Of a DNA stretch of 64,000 bases, positions 1 through 12,011 are shown piece by piece (position 1 is the first letter of the stretch; each line of letters opens with the position of its first letter). A program made the position numbers and the translations under genes. Origin of the DNA: Tillandsia leiboldiana (Eukaryota; Streptophyta; Magnoliopsida; Poales; Bromeliaceae); NCBI GenBank assembly GCA_029204045.2, contig CM055077.1, positions 568,765 through 632,764 of the forward strand, read 5' to 3'. The notes under the pieces are model-generated. The model ran no database searches, was not told where the DNA came from, and saw only the letters and a list, made by a program, of their open reading frames with translations.

Positions 1-1442
1 GTTCATCCTCTTGGTCAACTGTTTTGTAGACCGCCTTTCCGAATCTGTTCTTATGGTACTAGCATTGATCCCATTGGATGACGGGCAATTCATCCTTTCA
101 GAAGAATGAATTGGTGTATGAGAAGGCACGAAATACGAAGCAAAAATGTTCCTTTCATGGGCAAAACCCTGTAGACAACAAAGTGTATCTTAGCATCAGA
201 ATTCAGAATATGTCAACCTCAAATAATAGACAGCACGAGTAGAAAAATGGTGCGACCACACAAAGCATGTATCAGCACGGAAGGACATGATAAATCTACT
301 CAAATTACTGCAGATATACAATAAGAAACGCAGTGATGCTCAACGCGAATCATATCTAGGCCAACATGGAATTGGAGTAGCATAACAACAGGCCGAAAAG
401 GTAGAACAACACAATCACGATGACTGAAGAAGAAAGTAACGACGAAAAAGGAAAGAAACTAGATAGTATAGATCGCATAAAGGATTAGGAGAATGGGATA
501 AGTTAAAAAGAAAGAACAGATAGAAAATAAGGATACTCATCCCAGTAAAAGTCCACCATGAATATTACAATACTAAAATAAAACCACTTATTAGACTAAA
601 TCTAGATCACTTGGCTGGTGCTAAATTGAATCATGCAGATGTTTCTGGACAGAAAAAAAAAAAAAAAAAAACAAAAAAAACAAAAAGTGTAATATCCAAA
701 TTGAGTACGAAGGAAAACTAAATTAAGTAAGAACTGCTATTGAGTACTATTTTCATTCATGAAAGTATCAAGTGTCATAACTGAGGTCCAAAAACCTTTC
801 TTCTTCAACATCCTAAAGGATACTCATCACAGTAAAAGCAAAAAACTGGATTAATAATAAATTAAGACATAAGATAGATCAAGGAAGGCTGAGAAATGGG
901 CAAATATTATCAACATCCTAAGATATCAAAAAATGAAGCTTCAGAAAATAAAACCTAAAGAAATATAGTTACTTCCTAGTTCCTACATATCATGTATAGT
1001 ATTAAATCCTAAGAGGGCCTAAATACTATGACAGGAGACATTTTGATTCGAATGGAGAATCAAGGAATTAGATACATCAACAGTAAAACAAATCTCATGA
1101 CCAGTTCAATGGAAATCAGAGCACAGGAATTTCATCACCATTTCACACAAATTACTCCAAAAGGCATGAACTTTGAGGTGGAAACATGGCAAGAGAGGAA
1201 GAGGGGACCTGGGTCGACAAAGCGGAAGGGACCGCGTCGCAGGTGGTGTGCGGGGTAAGGGGCAAAGCCGAGGCCTGCGAATTGAACCTCTGAGAAGGTA
1301 TGCTGAACTGCTCGTAGAGAGCCATCTTGTTCCTCGGCGGCGCCCGGGGGCCTCCTCCTTTATCCGCGTCGTTCACGTGGAGCCGCGGAAACAGGGGCCC
1401 CGCACTACTCTTCTCCTCCTCGCTCCCCCCTTTCATCATCAT
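1..1442 (-). CDS. ELF3: EARLY FLOWERING 3 (ELF3) homologue, 5' part
   Basis: ELF3 is the nuclear scaffold of the evening complex (with LUX and ELF4) that represses PIF and PRR genes at night and gates flowering. Exon 1 reads from an ATG at 1442 to a donor at 1209 (78 codons). It carries the family's hallmark N-terminal block: GPLFPRLHVNDADKGG, then RAPPRNKMALYEQ, then a FSIPSQRFN stretch. A phase-0 intron of about 1.04 kb follows, with acceptor at 169-170. Exon 2 starts at 168 with GFAHERNIFASYFVPSHTP, matching the order of the second conserved block in grass ELF3, and continues past the left edge, so most of the protein is not visible. Three ATGs in a row (1442-1434) make the exact start ambiguous by two residues. 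The donor after CCCAG is not a strong consensus. The N-terminal block is diagnostic of the family; the role is taken from the family. Confidence 0.9.
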
Positions 1443-1910
1443 CACACCCACACGCCAATTTCTACGACGACACAGGATCAACGAAGGATCCCTGCGGGAA
1501 AAATCCCCCAAAAATCTGCGCAAAATCCCTAGAAAAAGAGCTCCTTGGCGAAGCCCAGGGATCAAAATCGGAGCTTCGGAGGAAAATCGGGGAGAGAGGA
1601 AATAATAATATCTCAGAGAGAGTGAAGATGTGGAGGAGGAAATAAAAGAGGAATAGATTCGGGGAAAGGGGAAAAGGGTCGGTCGCTTGGGATTTGGGAT
1701 GCCACCACGGATCCTCATCCACAGACACAGAGAGAGAGAGAGAGAGAGAGAGAGGAACAAATAAAATAAAATATAAAATAAAAAAATAGTAAAAATAAAA
1801 AATCTGGAAAAAGGGCAAAAAAAAGTGCTGATGAAATGGGGGCCACAGGCCCACAGGGCCACAGCACATTGGGCTTGGTCTAGGCCTACTATTTTTCAAC
1901 TTTTTTATTA
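1443..1910 (-). promoter_or_regulatory. ELF3 leader and proximal promoter
   Basis: This stretch lies upstream of the ELF3 start on the minus strand. It is pyrimidine-rich on the coding strand and contains an (AG)n run at about 1730-1754, typical of plant 5' leaders. Open frames on the minus strand here are low-complexity and run into the ELF3 frame; I do not regard them as separate genes. The Mutator-type MITE at 1911 marks the distal end. Confidence 0.5.
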
Positions 1911-2445
1911 GGGTTAATTGCATACATGTCCCTACAAATATGTCGAATTGCAAATATATTCCTGCAAAATTCAACTTTCCATATTTATCCCTTCAAAAAT
2001 CCAAAGTTCTTCAAATATGCCCCTCTGGTTAATCCCCGTTTGGAATCTGTTTATTTTTTAACAGATTCGATGTGAAATGACTTTTTTGCCCCCTTACAAA
2101 TATATCCCTCCAAAAGCAATACCATTATACTTATTACAAAAATGCCCCTCTCCAAAAATTATAAAATTCTATCATCAAAATAATTCCCTTTTTTCTTTTT
2201 TTCTTTTTTCTTTTTTTTTTTTTTTGAGGTATAATATGGAAAGGGTAAATATGTAAATTCAATTTTTAATCTAACCAAGGTTAAGCATTTAACCTAGGGT
2301 TAAATCAACTATTTTAACAGAGATGGACTGTAGGGGCATATTTGAATAACGGTGGATTTTTGAAGGGATAAATATGAAAAGTTGAATTTTGCATGGATAT
2401 ATTTGCAATTCGACATATTTGCAGGGACATGTATGCAATTAATCC
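1911..2445. mobile_element. Mutator-type MITE, copy 1 (ELF3 promoter)
   Basis: The ends are inverted repeats: GGGTTAATTGCATACATGTC at the left, and GGATTAATTGCATACATGTC read inward from the right. The similarity continues through 'tcgaattgcaaatatat' and 'aaaattcaactt' for roughly 110-130 bp on each side. A perfect 9-bp direct repeat, TTTTTATTA, flanks the element (1902-1910 and 2446-2454); this length is typical of Mutator-superfamily insertions. There is no coding capacity, so it is a non-autonomous 535-bp element. The same family occurs at 6725-7152. Confidence 0.85.
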
Positions 2446-2454
2446 TTTTTATTA

Positions 2455-3524
2455 AATTTTTTTTTTTTTTTAGCAAAATGATGTTGGTATAAATAAATAA
2501 ATAAATTGTTGGGTTGGTTTGGATCAGAGGAGTAAAAGAGGGTGAGAAAACAGAGAACAGAAAAAATAAATAAATAAATAAATAAATAAGGTAAGGATTT
2601 GGCTCGGATAGCAAAGTAATTTGATGGCATTGATATCTGTAGCCTACATTTGCTTTATCCTCCTCTTGATGCTGCATATAATTGAGACTACTTACTATTT
2701 TCTTGCTTTTGCACAGTTTTGCAGAGATATTTTTCAAATAACTATTCTACAATGACTTTTCCTATTTTCTTTGGTAAAATTCCTCAACTTTTTTTAAAGA
2801 TCAATAATTATGCATATTTTCAGTTGAATTTATTTTTTTAAAATAAATAAAATAAATAGCTTGTTATTTTTTTGTAAAAAAAAAAATAATATCTGTATAG
2901 TATAATTATATTTTTACTCGGTCTAATTAAAGATTATTATAATTCAATCAATCTAAACAAAGCAAAACTGTAAATTAAAATATTTGTATATATTAGACTG
3001 AGATTTGTAATTTTTTGCTTACCAAATGCACCATTTTTTGCCTTTGAAACTGGATCAAAAAGGCTACGTAGATGAGTCGGAACCAAAAAAAAAAAAAAAA
3101 GAGTGGGGGTGAGGAGAAGAGTGGTTTAGAGAGCAATTGACGTGGCTAAAAATATGAGGCTCACGTTTGAGAGACAACAAGTTAGGTGGGATCCAAAAAG
3201 TTCACATATAGGCTCCGTGCGAAAAAATAATAATAAAAATAATAATGCTATTCCTAATGTACATTTCATTCATTTTGAAATAAATATTTTTTTATTAATT
3301 ATTTTATCATATATTTTATTTATTTTGAAATAAAAAAAATTTTACGAATTAATTTGAAGTGATAAGTAAAATTTATCTCACTCTATAATGAATAAAAAAT
3401 ATATTATATATTTATTTTTGGATGTATCAAAAAAAAAAAGTTCAAAAAAAATTACCCCTTCCAATTTTCAGTTGGGTACCTAAAATTCGTTGTTTCCCAA
3501 TTTCGCCCCGACAAACAGAGTACA

Positions 3525-3557
<33 letters not shown>

Positions 3558-4351
3558 AACAAACCCAGAAATATAAATTGCCCAAAAGCGCATGAAATGT
3601 ATAAATGTACCATAACTTTTAAACAACAGTTCTTAAAGAAGAAAAAACACGATAAAAATATGCCTGCGCTTAAACAAGCACGAGAACGAAAGAGACACGT
3701 TCATTGCTTAAACGAAAACGGTTTGGATTATACTTCAATTTAGATAGTTTAACTTGAGAAATTGTTTGTAAGGAAGTTTTAATCGTTTCAAAATAAGTTT
3801 AGAACATAAAATGATTTTATTTAGTTTGTTATATGTTTCGTTTATTTTTTGAAATAAGCTTAGCTCAGCTCAAAATATGAAACAATTAGACTTCGAACTC
3901 GAATCTCAGATATCAACCAGGTTGATAAGTGACTAAAAACTTAATAATTAATATCCGAAATTTTAAATTTAAAGTTGAGTTTAACCAAAAATTTTGTTTT
4001 AACAATAAAAAGTAGATATAGTAAATAATTTGACTTCCAAATCTGGTTTGAATACATCGCAAGCTCAACAATAATAACATAATCAGAGTCGTAGAATTTG
4101 TGGGAAAGAAAGAAAAAGAAAAATATGTGGCAACAAGACTAATAAACATTGTGAGCTTAAACATCCCAGGTTTACTCATCCCTATAAACATGATGAAGAG
4201 TCACAATATAGCCAATGAGTCACCACAGCTAACTTACACACCATTAAGCTTTCCCACACCACACATGTCATATATATAGGAAAAGTCCAACAAGTAAAAA
4301 ACTAGTTTCAAGTTAACATATAACAAAGTTTTTATGGTGGGCAAAGGGTTG
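2455..4351. other. Intergenic DNA between ELF3 and the KH gene
   Basis: AT-rich DNA with no credible gene. It contains TAAA repeats (about 2495-2590), poly-A tracts (about 3525-3556) and a degenerate member of the hairpin MITE family around 3230-3425 (ATGTACATTTCATTCATTTT, then later 'gaagtgataagtaaaattta'). The left part (3' of the KH gene, upstream of ELF3) may include ELF3 distal promoter. Confidence 0.5.
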
Positions 4352-7300
4352 CTACGGATCCAGCATTCGACCCCGAAGGATTGCCTCGGCTTTTCGCACC
4401 TCCTTCACGGGCCCAATGATGAAAACCTACATAGAAAGTGCGACCGAGATGTAAGTGTAGTGATTGTGAACATAATAAACCATAAGATATATGCGTATGC
4501 TTCTTTTCTAGTAAGCTTAAAGAGAAGTATTACAAAAAAAAAAAAAAAAAAATCACTGTGCAGGAGCTGTGAATGGGCAACACAGAGAAGTATTACATTT
4601 ACCAGAAGCTCATGAATGTAATCTGTTTTAACTTCTTTTCAACATCAGAGTTAGCAAAGATTTGAATAATCTAATAGAGAACGGCTTAAGGACGTTGTAC
4701 TTGTGAAATAAATGTAGTACTTCTGAGATTGTCTTAAGTAAATAGCTGACATTTTATCATAACCTTTTGGAGGCATCTGTCGCAGGTTTTGTATTTACCA
4801 TTTTATTAATACACGAGCCATGGTCACTTGCCTCAAAATTAGGAAGAAAAAAGAAGAGGAGGAGAAGAAAAAGAAAGAATATTTAGCTGAAGGAGCTAGC
4901 TGTTTATCTAGAGAGCCATGAAATTCCATCAGTAGAAAAGCTAAGACGTAGCATTTCAACAAGTCCAATCGCCTTATGAATTCCTTAAAGTAGCAAAACT
5001 CACCCTATCAGGAGGACCCTTAGCACCACCTATATGAATTTCTGCCCTGCAGCATGAGAGAAAAAGGATCAATGTCAAATAAACAAAAAAAAAAAAAAAT
5101 CTTTGATGAATATATATATGAAAATAGTGCTTACTTGCAAGATTCTTTTATAGACATGATGGAGGCTCCTTTTTTCCCAATAATTCGTCCCATTTTCCCT
5201 GGAGGAACATTTAATACTGAGAGAATTTCTCTGTCAGGAACATAATCTTCAGCGACTAGATCATCTGTTCATGAAATCCACCAGAAAAAATTGATTGAAG
5301 TTCGAATATGCCCAGACGAATGAAATACATTGTATAAATGTTGAAATTCCTCAGGACAGGCAAAAGGTTTTTGAATCTCGAGTTATTCAAATGCATTTTT
5401 TGCTGAAAATTTTATCATTGAGGCCATAATAATTTCATTTACATCCCGTGATTATTCCAAGCTTCTGGGAATTGTCGCATTGCTATGCAAAAGAAACCTC
5501 TTATAGGAAGCATTTCTAAAAAGTACATTTTGATGCTCTATGTATGTTTGTTTTGCATCATGCCTTTTATCTATTTTCTGGATGTGTAAAAATATAAAAA
5601 CACTACAAATTCTAGTAGTTTTTCTTAACATTTGATGATGGTTCTGAGGATTAAAGAAAATTTCTGATATAATTTGACTTACGAGAATTTATGTGTTCAT
5701 GAATCCATTCTGGAGGTGTTATCTTTCAACTATCAAATACTATGCATAACAACTCCATTTTAGATGCATCTTAAGAAATGTACGTTCTGATGCTCTGCTT
5801 ATGTTTGTTTAGACTTGTCTTTCAGGTCCTACTGCTATAACATAAGTAAACTCAAAATACATCAACGTTTTACATAAAGATGCTATTTTAAAATTCGACT
5901 AGAGTTTGCATTCATAACTTTCTACATGAACTGGACTTTTACCAGGGAGAGGAGGAAGAGATGGCCAATCTGCATAGTCATTATCATTAACACAGAAGCA
6001 CCTGCAATACAATGAGCTACGAACGGCGAGAAGCCATAGGGATCTTTTAGTCAACTTTTCAATCATTTTATGATAAATGTGGAGGAGAAAGCGCACGTCA
6101 TCTGTAGCTGCTCGAATCATCATATCGGACAGCGGTCTATATGTCCAAAACATAGGGTCCTGATTTATTAAAAGTATAGAAATATTACTTTACGAGATCA
6201 TCGTACAGTGTCTGTATTATTTGGAACAGGACACATATATTTCAATGCAATCACTATTCTGAAGTGAAAACAATCGAAGTAATGGATATATAGTTTTACT
6301 GTGAGAAATGAAGGACTTCAAATAAGAAAAATTCAGGCAGTAAATGATACAAGGGTTCAAATTACAGAAGTGAAGAATTTTAAATATGAAAAACTTAGAT
6401 AAATAAATAATTATTAGCACCAATCAACTATCAACTACTAACAAAGTAGACGGCTTATTTCAAGATATAAAGGAGAGCATGCAAAAGCTAACCTGCCTTA
6501 GAAGAACTCGCACTTCTTCCTTTTCAAGATACGATATTCCTACATAAAGCAGTACCAGTATATCATGCCATACAAACAATTGAACATCAAGATGCAGAAA
6601 ACAATTGAGGTTCACTCTTCCATACAGCTGCTATAGATCTACATCAAGTTAGGATGAACACAGATTAACTGATGAAACAAGTAACAACAGCAGAGAAATC
6701 ACGCATTTCGATTGAAATTTAAAAGGGTTAATTGCATACGGCTCCCTGTAAACATATCGAATAACAGATATATTCCTACAAAGTTCAACTTTTCATATTT
6801 ATTCCTTCAAAAGTCCAACGTTATTCATATATATCCCTCCGGTTTATTATCGTTAGTTCACGGTTTATTTTTTAACAGATTATATATGAAATGACAATTT
6901 TGCCCTTTCAAAAATGTCCCTCCAAAAAATAATGCAGAAATATCTAGAAGGGTAAAAAGATAAATTTACCTCACTAACTAACCAAGATTAAGTATTTAAC
7001 CTATGATTAAGTAAAATTTTCTAACAGAGATAGACGGTAAGGATATATATGAATAACGTTGGACTTTTGAAGGAATAAATATAAAAAGTTAAACTTTGTA
7101 GGGATATATCTGCTATTCGATATGTTTACAGGGAGCCTTATGCAATTAACCCAATTTAAAACTACATTTAGATGTACTTATAGAGAGAAAAAAATTTGTG
7201 ATTGGCTGTTGAATCATTTAGAATCATCCCGTACAGTATAAAAAATGTAAGAAGTACCAGGAGCTGAATCAGGAAGGAGCAAGTATTTGGTATGATAAAA

Positions 7301-9717
7301 TTCTTTCAAGCTTTTACTCAGATTCCAGAAAGAATGTAACAGTTAATCTGAATAAAAAACAATCTAGCCCCAGTTTCAACTTGCAGAACAGTATTTGACA
7401 CCTTGCATATACCTACTTTCAGGCCTTTGCATATATATGGATCAGCATGATGGCTACCCAGGCATTTGAAGGGTTGTCAATTGCATAGGCATTGGCGCAG
7501 CTGCTCATAAGTTCAATTCATTTTTTGGCAACTCCCATCTAAAAAAAGAAAAAAAAGAAAGAAAAATTTTGGGAGGGCAAATATCTAGTATAAAATGCAA
7601 CTACTAATCTTTTAGTCAATATTACGACAGCAGGCATCTTTTAACATCACCATTTGATTCAGTGTACCTCAAGCTAAAAATTCTGATCAATATTTGGATT
7701 CTTGTTATCCTAGGACAAAAATTGGTATAGCAACACAGTAATAAGCTATAAGAATGTCAAGCATACAATAAACAACTGCGCTGTCCCGATTTTTCTGGCA
7801 CATGCAGAGAAGCAAACTATAGAAATTCATAGCAAATAAAAAAAAATCTGAAGTCGTGAAAATACCACAATAACGAGGATCGGCGAGAAGGCTGACGAAT
7901 GATATATAGTCATCAGGTGCCCACTTTCTTCCTTTTTGCTCCTCTATCAGAGAATATGCTATCTACATGCGTAAGAAAACATTAAACAATCTGACCACAA
8001 ATCTCATTATTAACTCCAGGAAAAAATTGGGAGGATCACATAATAGCTCACCCATTTAGAATGGACGGTTTAAAGTGATGGCTGTATCTAAAAATCGAAG
8101 AGTAACCAAAAGGACCTAACTCTTTCAAACCATGTTATAATGGAAAAATCTCATGCTAGTTAAGAGCTCCAACGAGATACAAAATTAGAATATTAATTGA
8201 CTTGATCCACTGAAGTACCATTTGAAGACTTATTAAAATGGGAACATCGGATTGTCTAATAGTTGCAACCATGATCTCATGTATAATCAAATAAGAATAA
8301 TAATTATATAAGCAAAACCATGAGAAAACAAGAAATACCTGTGTATCAACAACATTGTGCAATTTAATGCCAAACTGAAAATACAATGCCTGCATAAAAG
8401 TGTAAGGTTCAGGCATTACCATAAAAACGTTTCCGATAACAATCAAATCAGTACCGACCTCACTATCTCGTTTGCAGTCATGAATTACTTTCGTGATGTA
8501 TTTAGACTCAAGTGCAGGTTTACAGGCTCGCATGACAGCCTCACCTCCCTCAATAGCATCAACTAAGTATATCGCATCAGGAAATGCAAGCTGAAAATTA
8601 CAGCAACACGAGAAATGATCAAAAAATTAGATCGGCAATGAACACTTATGGAACTCATAATGACCTCCAATGTTCAGATTTTAACGTCCATGCACTCATA
8701 TGCATACTTGATAGAGAAAAACTTAAACTCTGACGCAGCAGTATTAATATGGGGCGACAAAAATTTCGATTGAAATTTTAACTATTTTCACTTCACCTGC
8801 ATTACACAAAGAGCACCGTGACGGCAAAGGTCGACACCCTCGCAATCTAGTCCGATCACAAACTGCTTGTCAACTGAGGGTTCAAGAAACTCAAGTGGGA
8901 GTTGAGAAGCACGGGTGACGATATGAATAGGAACTAGCAAAAATTGAGCACTATTATCTGAAAGTGAACCTGTATCATACAAAAAAGAGAAACTAAAGGT
9001 ATTTCAGTACGACTGTACAAGACAGCGCTGGTGAAGAGAACGGTGGAAATCAAATAATTACAAACACACAAAATACAAATTAAGTAAATCACAGGAGTAA
9101 GTGCCAAATTTAGTGGTTGAAGCAGGTTTGTATCGAAAATGATCTACTACCTTTTCTGTTTTAAGATCCTAACCCTCTGTAAATGCTAGAGAATACTCTT
9201 GTTACGGCAACAGCTCAAATTAACATTTCATCAGGTTCTCATCATGTCCATTCCATCCAGGTCGTGGATCTACTTTGGACAGCGGAATCGCTTCTTGGCG
9301 CTTTAAAAATTAAAAGCAAAGGATGCTAATAGCAGTTTTTCGGGGCAGGGGGGCATAAAAAATTAGTTCAAATGATTTACACATGAAATATGTTGGTTAG
9401 GGCCCTACAATTCGTTGTTTATGACCTATCCAAATTCACACTAAATCATCAAAGCTTTCATAGAAAGTTTAGAACAAGATCAGAGATACGGATTCTGATT
9501 AAAACATCATAGAACCATAAATTTTTAATCAAATATACCAAATCAACATATCATACGAATTGATATCAATCCTATAAGGATCTAGGTGAGCGATTCAAGT
9601 GACGATGCGATGAATAGTGGAATCGAGAGGGAAACGTTGAGCACCTGGAGACGACGCCATGGGAACGCGAGCTTGGCGAGGAGGAGGAGGAGGAGGAGGA
9701 GGAGGATCGGACGCCAT
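4352..9717 (-). CDS. 3'-5' exonuclease plus KH domain protein
   Basis: Ten coding exons: 9717-9645, 8969-8797, 8590-8459, 8389-8339, 7962-7866, 6539-6493, 6159-5943, 5264-5135, 5046-5004 and 4426-4352. They join in frame to 345 residues, matching the size of the plant family that fuses a DEDD 3'-5' exonuclease to a KH domain. A poly-proline N terminus is followed by motif I (FVIGLDCEGVDLCRHG), motif II (VIHDCKRDSE) and a third acidic block (IRAATDDVRFLLHIYHKM). The C-terminal KH domain has the GXXG loop in GRIIGKKGASIMSI and ends at RGRMLDP. It probably trims or degrades RNA with the KH domain supplying RNA binding; the substrate is unknown. Exon 1 ends inside SSPG, and the donor at 9644-9643 fits phase. 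The 1.3-kb intron between 7866 and 6539 carries a Mutator-type MITE. No signal peptide is visible. Confidence 0.88.
6725..7152. mobile_element. Mutator-type MITE, copy 2 (intronic)
   Basis: The ends are GGGTTAATTGCATACGGCTC and its near-complement GCAATTAACCC at the right, with long inverted arms containing 'caaagttcaacttttcatat'. A perfect 9-bp target duplication, AATTTAAAA, lies at 6716-6724 and 7153-7161. Same family as the element at 1911-2445 but 428 bp long. It sits wholly inside an intron of the exonuclease/KH gene. Confidence 0.85.
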
Positions 9718-9761
9718 TGTAGATGCTTCGATCTTCCTATTATAGAGTGTTTGGGCAAAGG

Positions 9762-9798
<37 letters not shown>

Positions 9799-10957
9799 AT
9801 CTTTTGGACCTTTTTCTATAATTGGGGTTTTGGGTTCGTTTTTGAGCCGGCGAATACAACTGCCATGTATATGACTATACGAGGCTCGCATTTTGCCCTG
9901 TATAAGCAGAAAATATTAGGCAAAAAAAAAAAGTAAAATAAAAAAATGCATGGAGGTCCCTCAATTACATCTATAACCTTTTTTTAAACAAGCCAACTTT
10001 TGATAATATTTGTTGAGTTTTCTTATTCTTATTTGAATTTTCTCCTAAGCAATTTTATTAAATTTTATATCTCTCACTATTTTTCAGCTGCATAATGTAT
10101 TTTTAAAAATTATTATTTGATATTATAATAAGCTTTAAAAGTTAAAATTGTAGATATGTTTCAGAAACCATCTCTAATGGTCCCGTGAAGAACATCTTAT
10201 CATTCGATAAAGAAAATATAGATTATACGTATCCTTTAGAATATTTTATAGTATCTGTGTTTGTCTTTTTTAATAAAATTTTGATCGAATAATAATGTCT
10301 TAACAACAAATCTTGTTGGCAAAACTATTTGGACCAGCAGTTGCCAAGAACCAATTAGAACTAATCCAACGCAAATCAAGCAGTAACTAGATTTACTTGA
10401 AATCAAGTTGGATTCGGATTTTGCTCAGATCTATCCAAATACCTTGCAGCTCTTGCACTCCTGAGCTTGCAAAATTGGTCGCTCACCAGCCTAGTGTTGC
10501 AGCTCTAGTAAATTATAATAGTTAGTTGATCAAGTTGGGTTGAACAATTTATACGAACCAGAAACAATTACAGGTTGGTCGGGTCACGTTCGGGTCGAAC
10601 CACCTCGACCCATTAGGTCATTAGCTGCGAAGGTTACGTCCGGTTTAGAATTGCCCGTACGCGTGGCATCTCCCGATGAGCTCGTAACAAAGTTTTGTAC
10701 GCCACTCAACGCATCGGATTCGGTATTTCTCGGACTCAAATGTCGCGTGAGGTGAAAATGTATGGAAAACCACTCAAATATAGTTTTTGTTCTGAGGAAT
10801 CGATCTAAATGATTTTTATAAAAAAAAAAATCACTTTTCAGCAAATAAGGCTAAATTTTGTGTATAATTAATAGTTAATATAAATTCATTAAATTTGACA
10901 AAATTATTGCTTTTAGAAAATTTAAACTTAAAATAACATGAGCAAAATTAAAAAAAC
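9718..10957. other. Intergenic DNA upstream of the KH gene
   Basis: Includes the presumed promoter of the minus-strand exonuclease/KH gene. A poly-T run (about 9767-9798) and an A-rich run near 9925 are present. The small open frame near 10540-10755 has no recognisable domain and I do not call it a gene. Confidence 0.4.
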
Positions 10958-11109
10958 AATGCTATATGTACATTTCAAAATGGGTGTACATTTTACGTCC
11001 CATTTATTCAATGATGGAGATTTTTTTACTCATTATTTTATAATTCACCATATCCTTGAATAGGTGGGATGTAAAATGTACACCCTATTTAGCGTGTACG
11101 TTTAGCATT
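10958..11109. mobile_element. Hairpin MITE, copy B1
   Basis: About 152 bp bounded by AATGCTA at the left and TAGCATT at the right. The two halves are complementary over most of their length: the left arm has GGGTGTACATTTTACGTCCC and the right arm has GGGATGTAAAATGTACACCC. It shares its AATGCTA ends with the better preserved copies at 47761 and 48362. No coding capacity. The target duplication is not clear. Confidence 0.7.
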
Positions 11110-11730
11110 TTCCAAAATATTAAGAAAAGGAAATATTTGTTGTACACCCCAAGCGGTGGGAGGTTCTTCATCCATCACTTCGAAATTCATCATACTCTTG
11201 AATGAGTGAATTTTATTCGCCACTTCGAAGTGACGAGTGAAATAGTTCATGTCCTAGAATAGGTGGGTTGTAAAATATATATTCCAAATGGAGTGTATGG
11301 ATAGCAATATTATCCGTATACCTGAAATCGGATGAACGGTATACATTCTATTCATTTTAAGATGGAGATTTTTTTATTGATTATTTCGAAGTGACTAGTA
11401 AAATTCATTCTATTCTAAAATAGATGAAGTGTAAGATATATCTCCGATTTTGAATGTATAAGTAATATTTTTTAAATACTAATAATACATCCTGAAAGAA
11501 ATATTTATTTTACATTTTATTTATATTTCTGCCATTTTACCAAATGATAATAATAAAAGAGTAATACTATCTGTATATTCAATTTTTATTATAACGTGAA
11601 TAAAAACTTAATCATTAATTATTTTAAAATAATTTATAATTTTTATTTTATTTTAAAATAAATAAAATGTATATCGTATATTTTATTTAAAATATATATT
11701 TAGAGTGTATTAGAAGTATTTTTTATATTA
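11110..11730. repeat. Cluster of degenerate hairpin MITE copies
   Basis: At least three further stretches resemble the B1 hairpin: about 11140-11310, 11330-11475 and 11565-11720. Each carries variants of 'gatggagattttttta', 'gaagtga..agtaaaat', 'ataggtgggatgtaaaatgt' and a closing 'gtgta.g.atagcaat'. They look like successive insertions of the same hairpin family, now decayed. No gene is visible. Confidence 0.55.
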
Positions 11731-11739
11731 AAGAATAAA

Positions 11740-12011
11740 GAATGGTGCGGCTTACTTCGCAGAAGGTTTAATGGACAAGTTCCAAAAGCGGCTCCTTTTC
11801 TTCATCGCCCCCGCCCCTCCCCTCTTTTTCTTCTTCCTCTCGCTAACCCTACGATGCGAGACCAAATCCTAATCTAATCCCTCCTCTTCATCCCAGATCC
11901 TCTCATGTCGATCTCCTCCTCTGCGATCTGAAGGTAGCAATTCGATTTTGCTTCTGAATCCGATATTCAGATCTCACCAGGCTTCATCATCTCCTTCTTC
12001 TTCGATTCAAT
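11740..12011 (+). promoter_or_regulatory. NMT 5' leader with two short uORFs
   Basis: Pyrimidine-rich leader upstream of the N-myristoyltransferase start. Two short upstream ORFs are present if this stretch is transcribed: 11854-11877 (7 codons plus stop) and 11905-11931 (8 codons plus stop). Neither overlaps the main start at 12012. The transcription start is not visible, so uORF status is inferred. Confidence 0.4.

Noticed and set aside
1152..1974. Minus-strand frames of 170 and 236 residues at the ELF3 leader
   Set aside because: They extend upstream through Ser/Leu/Phe low-complexity leader without an ATG context. Only the part from 1442 matches ELF3.
4334..4615. Plus-strand 93-residue frame
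   Set aside because: It overlaps the last exon of the minus-strand exonuclease/KH gene, which explains the GC-rich part.
9586..9936. Plus-strand 116-residue frame with poly-Arg and poly-Phe
   Set aside because: Antisense of the proline-rich first exon plus a poly-T tract; no domain.
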